Shown piece by piece: positions 13,514 to 14,924 of a DNA stretch of 14,924 nt. Numbering within the stretch: position 1 is the stretch's first letter; every line of letters begins with the position of its first letter. This DNA is from DYHD01 sp964411065 (GTDB lineage Bacteria > Nitrospirota > Thermodesulfovibrionia > Thermodesulfovibrionales > Dissulfurispiraceae). Under the pieces are notes generated by a model that saw only the letters and a list, made by a program, of their open reading frames with translations, had not been told where the DNA came from and did not search any database. A program made the position numbers and the translations under genes. The stretch spans positions 1-14,924 of the forward strand of contig CAYPJO010000047.1 of the NCBI GenBank assembly GCA_964411065.1, read 5' to 3'.

Positions 13514-13984
13514 ATGGGACAGGTTATCTCAGAACAAGAATTAGAAAGGGAAATCTCAGCCTTTAAATCACAGGGCAGAAAAATTGTCTTTACTAACGGT
13601 TGTTTCGACATTTTACATGTAGGACATGTGAGATATCTTAAGGAGGCTAAAAAATTAGGGGATATATTGATTGTTGGCTTAAATTCTGATAAATCAATAG
13701 CCTCTTTAAAGCCTTTTAGACCGATTATACCTGAAACAGAAAGAGCCGAGATACTCTCATCCTTAGAGATGGTCGATTATGTAGTCATTTTTAATGAGGA
13801 AACTCCTTATGAGTTGATTAAAAAAATAAAGCCAGATATCTTGGTGAAAGGCGGAGATTGGAAAAGAGAGAATATTATAGGTTCTGATTTAGTGCCCATG
13901 GTTTTGAGTCTTTCATTTTTTGATGGAATATCTACGTCTGAGATAATAAAAAGAATTGTTGAAAGATTTTCTAAAAAACTTTAA
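13514..13984 (+). CDS. rfaE2: D-glycero-beta-D-manno-heptose 1-phosphate adenylyltransferase
   Basis: RfaE2, equivalent to the C-terminal half of HldE, adds AMP to heptose 1-phosphate to form ADP-heptose for the LPS inner core. The 156 residues show the cytidylyltransferase-like nucleotide site TNGCFDILHVGHVRYLKEA (27-45, HVGH at 35-38), VGLNSDKSI at 54-62, FRPIIPETERAEIL at 68-81, DYVVIFNEETP at 88-98, PDILVKGGDW at 107-116 and DGISTSEIIKRI at 137-148. The kinase half (RfaE1) is not fused and is not in the window. Between GSDLV and the last motif about four residues, including the usual GG, are missing relative to E. coli HldE as I recall it. No ribosome binding site is clear before ATG 13514. 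Its stop shares TTAA with the convergent glycosyltransferase pseudogene. Confidence 0.92.
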   Translation: MGQVISEQELEREISAFKSQGRKIVFTNGCFDILHVGHVRYLKEAKKLGDILIVGLNSDKSIASLKPFRPIIPETERAEILSSLEMVDYVVIFNEETPYELIKKIKPDILVKGGDWKRENIIGSDLVPMVLSLSFFDGISTSEIIKRIVERFSKKL

Positions 13985-14883
13985 CCTTTTTCAGTTCTTT
14001 CTTGAGGGTTTTTGGAAACTTTTCTTAAGCCATATTCTTGTGAGCACCCTAAGCAATGCCAGAGCAAAATCATAAAGTAGCGTTTGCTTTTTCAACAGCT
14101 CTATTATAATGAAAGGCTGTTAAGACACAGCAAAAGAAGTTTAAGAGTAGTCCCATGGAAACTTTCAATAGTAGCCCCATCATTAATAAGATTATTAAAA
14201 CCGTGCTTCTGTAATGTTTTAAAGAATATAATCTATGTCTTGATCTCTAGTACTCTATCCTCGAATTAATATGCAATTTTTTAGCTGCCTGTCCCTGCAG
14301 ATGATATACTTTTGCAGAAGAAGGGAAGAAAATAAGCTAGCCATTTTTCTTTATATTAAGGCACTAATCTGTCACTTCAAAGTAAAAAGAAAAAATTTTA
14401 GTGCAGCAATCCTGTCTCATTTTACCTAAGTATTTTTTTGGAAAGAGCCCTCTCAAAATAGACTTATTAAAAAGCTCAGTTATAAGAGTTGGGGTATTAG
14501 CTATAGAATTCTGTTTACTGCTATCTAAATTTAAAAGGTGTCCACCATAGACTCCAACTTTTTCATTTTCATTCATAAAGTTAATTACACTATCAACTGC
14601 TCCATTACATAAAATACAATCGGTGTTCAATAAAATGACATAATTAGTCGTTATTTTTCTTAATGCTTGATTACACGCTTTCGCAAAACCTGAATATATT
14701 GATTTTCTATTATTTTTAGTTCTGGGAATAATTCCTTAGCAACCCTTACGCTATCATCGAAACTGCAGTTATCTGCAATCCATATTTCAAAAGAAAACTT
14801 CTTGATACTTTGATAAACTGAGCTAATACAATTAATCAGTAGATCCTTAGTATTCCAATGACGATTATTATGGAAACATCCAT
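13981..14883 (-). pseudogene. Degenerate family 2 glycosyltransferase (rhamnosyltransferase-like)
   Basis: Pieces of one GT2 protein appear in order on the minus strand but in shifting frames. ATG 14883 gives MDVSIIIV. After a shift near 14855-14862 the frame reads WNTKDLL and then EIWIADNCSFDDSVRVAKEL. After a shift near 14691-14700 it reads GFAKACNQAL, NTDCILCNGAVDSVINFM and YGGHLLNLDSSKQ, then a short FYFEVTD segment ending at TAG 14366-14364. Next come CLNIKKNG, a shift near 14340 (WLAYFLP), another near 14303-14325 (YHLQGQAAKKLHINSRIEY), TAG at 14249-14247, a transmembrane-like tail, and a last shift near 14070 to ILLWHCLG, ending at TAA 13983-13981. About 35 or more codons around the usual acceptor region are missing near 14400. 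An intact member would have added a sugar to a surface glycan. Confidence 0.85.
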
Positions 14884-14924
14884 ATTAAAGTGTAATTGAG
14901 AATATTTAAACTGTTCTTTTGCTC

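Noticed and set aside
14084..14269. 61-residue plus-strand frame
   Set aside because: It is antisense to the C-terminal remnant of the glycosyltransferase pseudogene.
1..14924. CRISPR array, tRNA, rRNA, insertion sequence or toxin-antitoxin pair
   Set aside because: No regularly spaced repeats, cloverleaf, transposase motif or terminal inverted repeats were seen on reading either strand; small tRNA-like folds cannot be fully excluded by eye.

Overview
The window is AT-rich and reads as a compact stretch of core chromosome from a Gram-negative, probably anaerobic or microaerophilic bacterium. A type II secretion pseudopilin and an ADP-heptose-pathway adenylyltransferase imply an outer membrane with LPS. 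The PhoH / 7TM-HD / YbeY run, the QueA + QueH pair, a DUF2905 protein and a SpoIID-like protein outside any sporulation context recall Nitrospirota, Deferribacterota or deltaproteobacterial lineages. That placement is inferred from gene content and is not firm. The genetic code looks standard: TGA ends the DUF2905 gene and the partial gene at the left edge.

Layout. (1) 1-695: the tail of an unrecognised gene, then a promoter and an orphan GspG pseudopilin. (2) 817-3806, minus strand: L-aspartate oxidase (nadB) overlapping pyruvate kinase (pyk). (3) 3832-6103, plus strand: a good sigma70-type promoter and an OsmC-family protein; then pdxJ; then a 55-codon dual-CxxC protein with an in-frame TGA between its two CxxC motifs (probable small selenoprotein); then a YacP-like NYN nuclease. 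(4) 12129-6100, minus strand: a long tight run queH - DUF2905 - spoIID-like - queA - phoH - 7TM/HD phosphodiesterase - ybeY, with most junctions overlapping. phoH is open well upstream of its first ATG, and its only well-placed initiation site has ACG where ATG is expected. (5) 12130-12468: an intergenic region with a promoter candidate and an intrinsic-terminator-like hairpin in the leader of a PA2779-family membrane protein, which is followed by its own terminator. (6) 13004-13984: a Nudix hydrolase and the heptose-1-phosphate adenylyltransferase rfaE2. (7) 14883-13981, minus strand: a family 2 glycosyltransferase pseudogene with several frameshifts, stops and an internal deletion.

Functional links: QueA and QueH are consecutive last steps of queuosine synthesis in tRNA. 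PhoH and YbeY act in RNA/ribosome metabolism, and the HD protein is likely a cyclic-di-AMP phosphodiesterase. NadB and PdxJ feed NAD and PLP synthesis. RfaE2 and the dead glycosyltransferase point to a cell-surface polysaccharide neighbourhood. The strongest novel item is the UGA-containing small gene at 5368-5535, followed by the phoH start problem. No CRISPR array, insertion sequence, rRNA or tRNA was recognised.
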